From positions 1 to 20,569 of the forward strand of contig SEDG01000012.1 of assembly GCA_004295885.1 (NCBI GenBank): a stretch of DNA of 20,569 nucleotides, given 5' to 3'. Source of the DNA: Pedobacter sp. Its GTDB lineage: Bacteria; Bacteroidota; Bacteroidia; Sphingobacteriales; Sphingobacteriaceae. Position numbers and translations under genes: made by a program. Below, piece after piece: positions 1 to 6,438 of the stretch. Position 1 is the stretch's first letter. Every line of letters starts with the position of its first letter. A model generated the notes under the pieces. It worked only from the letters and a program-made list of their open reading frames with translations. It was not told the origin of the DNA and ran no database searches.

Positions 1-176
1 TTGTAAGCAGCCAGGTTTTGGCTTGTTGTTTTGCCGTCTTTGTAAATGGTATACTCCTGTTGCCAGAATGCATCAGGCAACTTATCGCCTAATTTTAAGG
101 GTTGTATCTCTTGCGCCTTTGCGCAAATATTTAGGCATAACAATGCCATTACGCATATAATCGTTGTTTTTTTCAT
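1..176 (-). CDS. TlpA-like secreted redoxin, N-terminal part (runs off the window)
   Basis: This partial gene starts at an ATG read from 176 down and continues past base 1, so only 58 codons are visible. The N-terminus has a lysine-rich start, a hydrophobic stretch (about residues 4-17) and an A-K-A-Q signal-peptide cleavage region. It is followed by LKLGDKLPDAFWQQEY, the typical opening of Bacteroidota TlpA/AhpC-TSA-like exported thiol-disulfide proteins. The CxxC active site would lie outside the window, so the catalytic assignment is not directly seen. The gene appears to be ordinary chromosomal flank rather than part of the defence island. No clear promoter was found between it and the inverted repeat at 216-290. 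Confidence 0.7.
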   Translation of the reverse strand, partial: MKKTTIICVMALLCLNICAKAQEIQPLKLGDKLPDAFWQQEYTIYKDGKTTSQNLAAY

Positions 177-215
177 TAGAATAGATGGTAAATGTTTAAG
201 AAAGAGCAATGAAAA

Positions 216-290
216 AAAGCGGGAACCACCCAGTGCTTATGATACCGGGCTAACTGATTATTTACAAAAAACCTATTCGGTTCCCGCTTT
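216..290. repeat. 12-nt perfect inverted repeat with 51-nt interior
   Basis: The left arm AAAGCGGGAACC (216-227) is exactly complementary to the right arm GGTTCCCGCTTT (279-290). The 51-nt interior is too long for a normal intrinsic terminator. The pair could be the ends of a small non-autonomous element or a structured 5' leader of the leftward TlpA-like gene. I see no flanking target-site duplication. Confidence 0.5.
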
Positions 291-490
291 ATACTTTTAT
301 GCTACACTGGTTTGCCAATAATGAGTGCAAACAATTGTTTTGGGGTGATTGAGAGTAGGTAAGTTAGTAAAAAAAACACAAGCTCCAAATTCCTACTTAA
401 AGTAAAAATGTTCAGTTCCTTTACATTTTGAGGCCTTTTTTCCATTGCTTTATTTTTTATAGAAAAAAAATTAGACAAAAAACAGCCCTT

Positions 491-524
491 ATCGTACCAT
501 GAGATACGATTACGGAAAACCGTA
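491..524. repeat. Two adjacent short hairpins
   Basis: ATCGTA (491-496) pairs with TACGAT (505-510) around an 8-nt loop. Immediately after it, TACGG (511-515) pairs with CCGTA (520-524) around AAAA. The two stems abut with no gap. Their function is unknown. Confidence 0.4.
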
Positions 525-580
525 TAGTTTTTTAAAAAAAAGATGTTTACCTTGGGATAGCAACAAACCATCGTATTACA

Positions 581-601
581 CCTTTAGTTAAATACTAAAG
601 G
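581..601. repeat. 8-bp perfect hairpin / palindrome
   Basis: CCTTTAGT (581-588) and ACTAAAGG (594-601) are perfect inverted copies around a 5-nt centre. No T-tract follows on either strand, so it is not a standard terminator. An operator or a mobile-element remnant is possible. Confidence 0.4.
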
Positions 602-889
602 GCTGGTACAAAAACTAAATACAAACCGATCTAAAGAATTGATGTGCGCTCTCACCCACAGCTCCTCTTTTTTATTGGCCTATTTTAATTTTTGAATTTC
701 TAGCTTGTGCTACGATGGAGAACAGATGACGTTCTTTATAAGGAGTAAAAGGGAATAATTACGCAACAACCGTACTGGCTGCTGGCAATGGGGAACATTT
801 GGTTTTTTCGTTTTCATTAGGTTAGGTATTTGGTTATGTAAAACGATGTGTACCCAAAAAAGCGAAAGAAGAAAACCGGATTGGAAAAC

Positions 890-987
890 CAATACGGCGA
901 ACTCCGCTGCTTTTGAAACTGGTACCGTCAAGAACCAACCCAGTAATCTGGGGTCCACAAAAGACTGAAACGGAGATCGCCGTATTG
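890..987. repeat. Long inverted repeat (16 of 17 nt) enclosing nested stems
   Basis: The arm CAATACGGCGAACTCCG (890-906) is complementary to CGGAGATCGCCGTATTG (971-987) at 16 of 17 positions. Nested inside are CTTTTG (910-915)/CAAAAG (958-963) and CCCAG (939-943)/CTGGG (948-952), so the 98 nt can fold into one long coaxial structure. A competing hairpin, ATTGAAT (984-990)/ATTCAAT (1011-1017) with inner ATATC/GATAT, shares bases 984-987 with the right arm. Another hairpin, ATTGG-AAAA-CCAAT (880-893), overlaps the left arm. The layout resembles a structured RNA or switching element, but I cannot match it to a known family. Confidence 0.45.
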
Positions 988-1135
988 AATAATATATCAA
1001 AGATATAAATATTCAATAGCAAAGGCGAACTCACGATCGGCTCATGTGGAAATTGACGGTTTCGTTTCATGAGTGACATCGTAAAAAAGCGAAGTTGACA
1101 CTCCACTCCTATTTGTCGCTATAAATAACTGGTAA

Positions 1136-1166
1136 CAAATATAGTAAAAGAAATTAACGCTCCAAA
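1136..1166 (-). promoter_or_regulatory. Bacteroidota-type promoter reading leftward
   Basis: On the minus strand the box TTTG (1163-1166) is followed by a 19-nt spacer and then TATATTTG (1136-1143). This fits the Bacteroidota sigma-factor consensus TTTG / TAnnTTTG with normal spacing. Transcription would start near 1129 and run into the structured, gene-poor region. It diverges from the HTH gene that starts at 1184. Confidence 0.5.
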
Positions 1167-1176
1167 TAATCGGAGC
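1159..1176. promoter_or_regulatory. Candidate operator beside the HTH gene
   Basis: GCTCC (1159-1163) and GGAGC (1172-1176) form a dyad with an 8-nt centre, ending 7 nt before the HTH start codon. The dyad overlaps the -33 box of the leftward promoter. Binding there by the adjacent XRE-type protein would block that promoter and touch its own translation start region. The assignment is inference from position and symmetry. Confidence 0.35.
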
Positions 1177-1183
1177 ATATTTT

Positions 1184-1546
1184 ATGAAGTATTTTTCTAC
1201 AACCATATCGCAACTGGATTATGAAATCATTCTTAATGTTAAAAGATTAAGGGAAGATAAAGATTTGTCCCAACGGGACTTAAGTGAAGCAATGAAACTA
1301 AGCAAGAGCTTTGTTGGTAAAGTTGAGGCTCTAGGGCAACCGGATAAATACAGCATTAGACATTTAAATTTAATTGCCAAAGCTTTAAAAATTAAATCTG
1401 TAATTGAATTAATTCCAAAAGGAGTTCAAGAATATGATATGGTTGAAATTGTTTACGAAAAGATTTCAAAATTAAACAAGGATGGTGGAGAGAGTAAACA
1501 GTTTGAAGAGAGGATAATTGAAATTAAACCAATACAAAATAAATAA
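1184..1546 (+). CDS. XRE/Cro-C1-type helix-turn-helix regulator
   Basis: This 120-residue protein has a Cro/C1 HTH domain at about residues 18-72. The pattern RLREDKDLSQRDLSEAMKLS followed by KSFVGKVEAL gives helices 2 and 3 (recognition helix around residues 38-49). The C-terminal 45 residues are polar and may serve in dimerisation. It is the first gene of the plus-strand arm, and a small protein gene follows 22 nt later. Cro/C1-type proteins often control R-M and defence operons, so it probably regulates its own operon and perhaps the divergent promoter at 1136-1166. The DNA-binding role is clear from the fold; the target is inferred. Confidence 0.8.
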   Translation: MKYFSTTISQLDYEIILNVKRLREDKDLSQRDLSEAMKLSKSFVGKVEALGQPDKYSIRHLNLIAKALKIKSVIELIPKGVQEYDMVEIVYEKISKLNKDGGESKQFEERIIEIKPIQNK

Positions 1547-1568
1547 CCGATCTATAATTGATAATACA

Positions 1569-1790
1569 ATGTTAAGAGAACTCAAAACTGAAGCCGAAAT
1601 CCATTCATTCTTTGAAGAATTAAAAAAAATTGCAGTAAAGGCCTTTGCTGAAGGCAGAAAAGTTGAGCATCAACATTTCTCTTCTATACCACCAATTATA
1701 GATGGAGAACGAGAGATGCTAGGTGTAAATACACTCCAAATTAATATCTGGGATAAAATCTTAACGTTTGAACAATTAGGTATCGACTAA
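1569..1790 (+). CDS. Small protein of unknown function
   Basis: I do not recognise this 73-residue protein. A longer frame opens at 1518, but that start lies inside the HTH gene. The ATG at 1569 gives a 22-nt gap and a natural N-terminus (MLRELKTEAEIHSFFEELKK). The first half is an amphipathic helix region rich in Glu and Lys. The second half is more hydrophobic and ends at LTFEQLGID. It has no cysteine and no membrane segment. Its place directly after the HTH regulator suggests a partner or operon accessory protein, but that is position only. Confidence 0.5.
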   Translation: MLRELKTEAEIHSFFEELKKIAVKAFAEGRKVEHQHFSSIPPIIDGEREMLGVNTLQINIWDKILTFEQLGID

Positions 1791-1833
1791 ACAAAAAATA
1801 GTTGATTATCAAAAATAACTGCTATACAACTTA

Positions 1834-2217
1834 ATGATTATGAGTACATCAGAAAAAATACATGTTTTGGCAATAGAATATTTTGAAAAATTTAATCAGC
1901 TCAAGGAACATAGACGTCACTTAGACTATGACATGGCTAAACACTTAAAAACGTTGGAAAGTAATAACCAAAGTGTTAATGGTAAACTAGCTGTTTTAGA
2001 TTACAAAGATAAAATTAAAAATGAAGAAGACTTTTATCTTCAATTAGAAGAAGAATTAAAAAACATTGCAGAGGAGTTAAAACCTTTACTTGTTGCTATA
2101 AATGCTACTAGCGAGGAAAAGCTTGATACTAGAATTAAAGGTAGTACCTATATTGATAGCTTTTTAGATGAAAAGGGAGAAATAATTTGTAGGGGCCCGT
2201 TTACTCATATTAGCTGA
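1834..2217 (+). CDS. Predicted helical/coiled-coil protein, unknown function
   Basis: This 127-residue protein is not recognised. It could start at 1834 or at the second ATG (1840). Residues about 10-95 are highly charged and helical (for example FEKFNQLKEHRRHLDYDMAK and DFYLQLEEELKNIAEELKPL), consistent with a coiled coil. The C-terminal 25 residues look beta-like (STYIDSFLDEKGEIICRGPF). It lies 43 nt after the preceding small gene and 69 nt before the next, on the same strand. No catalytic motif is visible. Confidence 0.5.
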   Translation: MIMSTSEKIHVLAIEYFEKFNQLKEHRRHLDYDMAKHLKTLESNNQSVNGKLAVLDYKDKIKNEEDFYLQLEEELKNIAEELKPLLVAINATSEEKLDTRIKGSTYIDSFLDEKGEIICRGPFTHIS

Positions 2218-2286
2218 GGATTGGTATTGGCTAGCAAATCGACAAATTAAAACATTAAAAAATTCTATAAAACAAAAATATACTTA

Positions 2287-2616
2287 ATGGCAGGTGAAAA
2301 ATTCAATCTAGATAGCGATGAAAATATCTTAAGTATCAAATCGCCTAAAAGATTTGTTGGTGGGCCATATTCCGTTGTTTATAAAAATACAGAGGAAAGA
2401 TGGGCAATTGTTGCATTTGATTGGGATTCAAAACCTAGTTTGGGAATAAGGTGGTTTTGGGGTAATAGTGGGAATCCGTTTTCCAGGCGACCAACTTGGT
2501 TAGTCATTCCACCGAACTTGATTAATTCTACCTTGAACGGTCTACCCTTAGATTATAAGTTTAGGGATAGATTAGACCAATATCTTTCTGAAAAGATACA
2601 TGGTAATGATTTATAG
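2287..2616 (+). CDS. Tryptophan-rich small protein, unknown function
   Basis: This 109-residue protein is not assigned to a family. It has a compact beta-rich core with an unusual density of aromatics (WAIVAFDWDSKPSLGIRWFW, then RPTWLVIPPNL) and then a helical tail. There is no signal peptide or membrane segment. It sits 12 nt upstream of the LEM-3-like GIY-YIG gene, so the two are probably co-transcribed. A binding or chaperone role beside the nuclease is possible but unsupported. Confidence 0.55.
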   Translation: MAGEKFNLDSDENILSIKSPKRFVGGPYSVVYKNTEERWAIVAFDWDSKPSLGIRWFWGNSGNPFSRRPTWLVIPPNLINSTLNGLPLDYKFRDRLDQYLSEKIHGNDL

Positions 2617-2628
2617 GAAATATACCTT

Positions 2629-3384
2629 ATGAACAACTTTACTATTTCAGAATTTCCTTCAGAAGTTATAAAAGAGCTTAACTTTTATGTCTATCGTTTA
2701 ATTGACCCCAGAAATGGTGAGACCTTTTATGTAGGAAAGGGAAATGGAAACAGAATTTTCCAGCATTTAAAATGTTCAGAGAATATACTGGATGATGACG
2801 AAACGGATTTAGAGTTAAGATTTAAGAGGATTCGAGACATACAAAAATGCGGCTTAAACGTTATTCACATCATACATCGTCACGGATTGGATAGCAGTAC
2901 CGCTTTTCACATAGAAGCTGCACTACTAGACGCATATCCTGGCACAACAAACGTTGTTGGTGGGCACTATAGCAATGATACTGGACCAATGAATGCTTAT
3001 GAAATACTGATGCGTTACAAAGCAGAACCAGCAGAAATAAAGCATAACGTGGTACTGATTAATATCAATAGAACTATAAGCGAAAGAGATATATATAGTT
3101 GTGTGAGGTTCGCTTGGAAGCTTGATGTTGATCGTGCAAGAAAGGCTGAATATGTTCTCGCTATTGAAAAAGGAATTATTGTTGGGGTATTTAAACCTTT
3201 AAAATGGGAACTAGCAAGGAAACAATATTTTCCCGAATTTGAAGGCCATACCAATAAACGTTACGGGTTTATTGGAGAAGAAGCAAACGAAGATATCCAG
3301 TCGCTGTACATCAGGAAACGTATACCTGAGAAATTTAGAAAAAAAGGCGCAGCAAATCCCATTAAGTATAGTTATGGTAGATAA
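2629..3384 (+). CDS. GIY-YIG nuclease-domain protein, LEM-3/ANKLE1-like
   Basis: This 251-residue protein carries an N-terminal GIY-YIG fold. The first motif is YVY (residues 20-22), the second YVGKG (34-38), with an arginine at 42, and the metal-binding glutamate is E96 in HIEAALLDAYP. The spacing and the FYVGKGNGNRIFQHL form resemble the LEM-3/ANKLE1-like branch of the superfamily. Residues about 135-251 form a second region (VVLININRTISERDIYSCVR onwards) with no catalytic motif, perhaps for substrate recognition. GIY-YIG enzymes cut DNA with a divalent metal. A role in phage DNA cleavage is inferred from the defence context. Confidence 0.8.
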   Translation: MNNFTISEFPSEVIKELNFYVYRLIDPRNGETFYVGKGNGNRIFQHLKCSENILDDDETDLELRFKRIRDIQKCGLNVIHIIHRHGLDSSTAFHIEAALLDAYPGTTNVVGGHYSNDTGPMNAYEILMRYKAEPAEIKHNVVLININRTISERDIYSCVRFAWKLDVDRARKAEYVLAIEKGIIVGVFKPLKWELARKQYFPEFEGHTNKRYGFIGEEANEDIQSLYIRKRIPEKFRKKGAANPIKYSYGR

Positions 3385-3388
3385 CAAA

Positions 3389-3595
3389 ATGAAAGGTAAA
3401 TCAGAATTCTCTAAGAAGGTTGCTGACAAAATTTGTGTTTTAATTGAAAAGAAATTAATGAGTGATAAAAATGGACAGAAGGCAATAAGAAACAAGATAC
3501 GTTCTTTAGGTTTTTATAGTACAGATTTTGGAATGGGCCCAGGTTACGGCTACACCGTTGAAGATTTTTTGAGAGTGATAAAAATTAAATATTAA
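3389..3595 (+). CDS. Small basic protein, unknown function
   Basis: The open frame extends upstream to 3239, inside the GIY-YIG gene, so that start is unlikely. The ATG at 3389 lies 4 nt after the GIY-YIG stop and gives 68 residues; an alternative ATG at 3374 overlaps by 11 nt. The protein is lysine-rich with a helical first half (KKVADKICVLIEKKLMSDKN) and a glycine-aromatic tail (FGMGPGYGYTVEDFLRVIKI). The tight spacing suggests translational coupling with the GIY-YIG gene and possibly a helper role. I do not recognise the family. Confidence 0.55.
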   Translation: MKGKSEFSKKVADKICVLIEKKLMSDKNGQKAIRNKIRSLGFYSTDFGMGPGYGYTVEDFLRVIKIKY

Positions 3596-3604
3596 CTGAT
3601 TTTA

Positions 3605-4504
3605 ATGAAAAATAAAGAACAAAATAGCTCTGATGCATTATCGAAAAAACAAGTAATTGCTATCGTAATAACAGCCATTGTAATATTAATTCTCTGGCTT
3701 TTGAACTTAATAGTTTTGATAAAGCATCATAGCAATGCGGCGAACTCCCCAATTGGAGATAGGGGTACATTTGGAGATATGTTTGGAGCTGTAAATTCGC
3801 TTTTCTCCGGGCTCGCTTTTGGAGGCATTATCTGGACAATACTTCTTCAAAGAAACGAGCTTAAACTGCAAAGAGAAGAATCAAAACAATCAAGAGATGA
3901 GGCGATCGAACAAAATAAAACATTGCGATTGCAAAGATTTGAAAATACATTTTTCAATATGCTGACCTTACAAAATGAAATAGTGAAAAGCCTACAGACA
4001 CCTAGATTTACAGGCAGGTTGGTTATATCTCAAGCTCAAAAAGATTTATTTGCTTTTTTAAGCATTGAAAATTATAATAAATTGAATGGTTTAACTAATC
4101 TGGCACCTCGAACAAACTCGCTGAGCGATACGCCACAAAATCATTCCTCTGCTAGAGCTATGTTAGATAATTTTTATCATAAGAAATTTTACGATTACTA
4201 CGGCAATTCCTTTAATCATTATTTTAGGCACCTCTATCATATTTTTAAGTTCATCTATTTCTCAAAGTTAGAAAGAAACGAAAAAAAATTCTATGCTGGC
4301 TTAATAAGGGCGCAATTATCACAAGAAGAGTTATACTTAATATCATTTAACATTTTGATGGAAGATTATGGCAAACCAAATTTTCTTTTCCTAACAAAAG
4401 AATATGATATTTTACAAAATTTCGACTGGACTGATGTGAACCCAATAGCCTTCAAAGAACTGATAGAGTATGAATTAATAAATGTTTCTAATCCATTCAC
4501 ATAG
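3605..4504 (+). CDS. Putative phage abortive infection protein (AbiC-like), membrane
   Basis: This 299-residue protein has two N-terminal transmembrane helices (about residues 17-39 and 62-82). They are joined by a short loop containing the family-typical PIGDRGTFGDMFGAVNSLFS. A helical linker (LQRNELKLQREESKQSRDEA, 81-100) follows, then a cytosolic domain opening with RFENTFFNML (111-120) and containing YAGLIRAQLSQEELYLISFN. This order matches the 'putative phage abortive infection protein' family. Such proteins are thought to respond to infection and harm the host cell; the mechanism is not known to me. It starts 9 nt after the preceding small gene. The frame stays open for 38 codons after the TAG at 4502-4504, so the C-terminus may be truncated. 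Confidence 0.75.
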   Translation: MKNKEQNSSDALSKKQVIAIVITAIVILILWLLNLIVLIKHHSNAANSPIGDRGTFGDMFGAVNSLFSGLAFGGIIWTILLQRNELKLQREESKQSRDEAIEQNKTLRLQRFENTFFNMLTLQNEIVKSLQTPRFTGRLVISQAQKDLFAFLSIENYNKLNGLTNLAPRTNSLSDTPQNHSSARAMLDNFYHKKFYDYYGNSFNHYFRHLYHIFKFIYFSKLERNEKKFYAGLIRAQLSQEELYLISFNILMEDYGKPNFLFLTKEYDILQNFDWTDVNPIAFKELIEYELINVSNPFT

Positions 4505-4516
4505 ATAATTGACCTA

Positions 4517-4621
4517 ATGAAGCAATTATATGAAAACAGAAATATGACCATTTTCAGAGCAGATATTGAAAATATACATCCTTTATCTCAAAGAGATATA
4601 GAAATTCAACAAATATTATAA
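4517..4621 (+). CDS. 34-residue ORF, possible cut-off C-terminus of the AbiC-like protein
   Basis: This short frame begins MKQLYENRNMTIFRADIENI and ends in TAA one base before the next ATG. It is in the same frame as the AbiC-like gene, four codons after that gene's TAG. Two readings are possible: a tiny independent gene, or the original C-terminal tail lost through a nonsense mutation. I cannot choose from one sequence. The amphipathic helix content would fit a continuation of the upstream protein. Confidence 0.3.
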   Translation: MKQLYENRNMTIFRADIENIHPLSQRDIEIQQIL

Positions 4622-4622
4622 C

Positions 4623-5153
4623 ATGAAACAAAGCGCTTTTGATATTGGAGAGGAACTCTCACTAAGGAAGCTGGTGTTTAGACCCCATATAGGTTTATGG
4701 AATAAATTTCCTTTTACTGGAAAAGTTGACTTGTCAGCTAAACACTGGAAACATATTAAATATCTTAATGCAACGCATAGTGGACTAAGTGCTAGTATAA
4801 GTCTAATTCCTAATAATTCGGGCGGACTTTATTTGTTTTCTATTAAATGCGAAATTATCCCTGGCCTTACAGAATTTCCAGTATACATTGGTAGAGCTCA
4901 ATATTCTGGAAGCCAAAATTTAAGAAAAAGATGTAGAGAATATTTCAATAAATATGCAGCTAACAACGAGCGTCCTAAAATCACAAGAATGTTTAAATAT
5001 TGGAAGGAAAATCTATATCTATACTTTATCCCGCTGCCTACCAATCATGATATAATTAATTATGAAAAGGATTTAATAAACTCGTTACTATTACCTTTTA
5101 ACGACGAAATTCCAGAACAAGAAATAAGACAGGCAGTAAAAGCATTCTCATAA
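4623..5153 (+). CDS. GIY-YIG superfamily protein, first gene of the four-gene cassette
   Basis: This 176-residue protein has the GIY-YIG elements GLYLF (residues 68-72), VYIGRAQ (87-93), the basic LRKRCREYF helix (100-108), and the motif glutamate E148 in YEKDLINSLLLPFN, ending with the conserved Asn (160). The N-terminal 65 residues precede the fold and are unassigned. The core catalytic set appears intact, so it may be an active metal-dependent nuclease. Its stop overlaps the start of the DGQHR gene by one base (TAATG), which implies translational coupling and roughly matched production. A separate role for each of the two GIY-YIG proteins in this cassette is likely but unknown. Confidence 0.7.
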   Translation: MKQSAFDIGEELSLRKLVFRPHIGLWNKFPFTGKVDLSAKHWKHIKYLNATHSGLSASISLIPNNSGGLYLFSIKCEIIPGLTEFPVYIGRAQYSGSQNLRKRCREYFNKYAANNERPKITRMFKYWKENLYLYFIPLPTNHDIINYEKDLINSLLLPFNDEIPEQEIRQAVKAFS

Positions 5154-6388
5154 TGAAAATACCAGCCTTAAAATCAGAACTTGGACGTAGAACTTTCTAC
5201 ACTACCACATTAACATTTCAACAAGTTAGTGATTTCGTATCGCCTATTAATGATGAATTACATAAGTCGGAAAGTCTAAAAGACTTAATACAAAGGAGTA
5301 TCACAAATAACTACATTAGTATTAAGGACTATGTGTTAAACCAGAAAGAACGGTTTTTTAACTCTCTAATATTGGCTGTTTATGATGATTATCCTATATG
5401 GACAGAAGTAGAATTAAAATATGACGATCAAAGCACCTATCAAGTAGGATTGTTAGATTTTCCGACAAAACATAAAATATTTCCAGTTGACGGCCAACAT
5501 CGTGTTGAAGGTATAAGAGCAGCACTAAAGGAAAACCCTGCCTTAAAAGATGAAAAAATAGCCGTCATTTTCATAGGTCATAAGAATGATGAAAAAGGCA
5601 AGCAGTCAACAAGGAGACTATTCACTACCTTAAATCGTTATGCCAAGCCTGTTTCATTTGACGACACAATTGCCTTAGATGAAGATGATACAGTAGCCAT
5701 CGTTACAAGAGAATTATTAGAAGAACACAAACTATTTACAGGAAAACGCATTATCTACGCCAAACAAAAGGCAATACCTTCAGGGAATTTCAATGCACTC
5801 ACCTCAATTATCACTCTCTATCAATGTAATTTAGAGCTTTTTAAACTCTGGCATTTAGAAACAAAAAATAAGAAGGCCACCGCTTCTGTTTTAGCAGAAT
5901 ACTTAAAATTTAGAAAATCTACAGAAGAAATTAAACAAGTAAAAGAATATATTTTTAGCTTTTGGAACACCTTTGCTAAAGAGTTTGAAGTCATTAAAAA
6001 ATATTTAAAGAACAACGAACCTTATGCTAAAGAATTAAGAAACAATCAAAATGGCGGGAATTTATTGTTCCGACCAGTTGGCCTGTTACCCCTTATCAAA
6101 GCGACATGTGAAATTAAAGGAGAAAGAAAAAAACCATTTAGTAGCATCTTATCTTCTTTTGATAAAATGGATTTAAATCTTTCATCTATACCATGGGAAA
6201 AGGTGGTGTGGGAGCCTACAACTAAAAGGATGATTATGAACTCAGCTACTTTAACACAAATGTTATTGGTCTACAAATTTGATAAAAAACAGTATAGCAA
6301 GACAAGATTAGAGAAGTTAAAGAAAGAGTATGCAGTAAAAATAGATTTTAATGGAAAACCTTCTGAAGTTCTTAAAGGTATTAGTTAG
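5153..6388 (+). CDS. DGQHR-domain protein, DndB-like
   Basis: This 411-residue protein carries DGQHR at residues 113-117 (FPVDGQHRVEGIRAAL), followed by RRLFTTLNRYAKPVSFDD (154-171). These are the two hallmark motifs of the DGQHR/DndB family. DndB is the regulator of the Dnd DNA phosphorothioation system, and related DGQHR proteins occur in other DNA-modification and defence loci. The length is close to that of DndB. It is coupled to the preceding GIY-YIG gene and followed 50 nt later by the GHKL ATPase gene. It may sense or control DNA modification by the convergent ssp operon, or it may serve the nuclease cassette alone. I give no symbol because it does not sit in a dnd operon. Confidence 0.75.
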   Translation: MKIPALKSELGRRTFYTTTLTFQQVSDFVSPINDELHKSESLKDLIQRSITNNYISIKDYVLNQKERFFNSLILAVYDDYPIWTEVELKYDDQSTYQVGLLDFPTKHKIFPVDGQHRVEGIRAALKENPALKDEKIAVIFIGHKNDEKGKQSTRRLFTTLNRYAKPVSFDDTIALDEDDTVAIVTRELLEEHKLFTGKRIIYAKQKAIPSGNFNALTSIITLYQCNLELFKLWHLETKNKKATASVLAEYLKFRKSTEEIKQVKEYIFSFWNTFAKEFEVIKKYLKNNEPYAKELRNNQNGGNLLFRPVGLLPLIKATCEIKGERKKPFSSILSSFDKMDLNLSSIPWEKVVWEPTTKRMIMNSATLTQMLLVYKFDKKQYSKTRLEKLKKEYAVKIDFNGKPSEVLKGIS

Positions 6389-6438
6389 CCTATAAGAATC
6401 ATCTAAGTATTATAAAAGTGTTGTAAATAAGGTAAAAT

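Larger units (their letters stand above)
177..1183. other. About 1 kb gene-poor region rich in inverted repeats
   Basis: No open reading frame here looks like a real conserved protein. Open frames exist on the minus strand (302-571, 710-1000, 834-1106), but they overlap in different frames and show no recognisable motif. The stretch contains at least six inverted repeats: 216-290, 491-510, 511-524, 581-601, 880-893 and the long pair 890-906/971-987, with a further hairpin at 984-1017. At its right edge is a leftward promoter (1136-1166). It could be decayed mobile-element DNA, a structured non-coding RNA gene, or both. It marks the left boundary of the defence island. Confidence 0.5.

Noticed and set aside
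302..571. 89-residue minus-strand frame
   Set aside because: Low-complexity hydrophobic and Lys/Asn-rich composition typical of AT-rich non-coding DNA; no recognisable domain.
834..1106. 90-residue minus-strand frame (GTG start) downstream of the leftward promoter
   Set aside because: No motif, it overlaps another open frame (710-1000) in a different phase, and it coincides with strong inverted repeats. Kept only as an alternative in the finding on the structured region.
1518..1568. Longer start for the 1569 small gene
   Set aside because: It would begin inside the HTH gene in another frame; the ATG at 1569 gives a normal gap.
3239..3373. Longer start for the 3389 small gene
   Set aside because: It would lie inside the GIY-YIG gene; ATG 3389 (or 3374) fits operon spacing.
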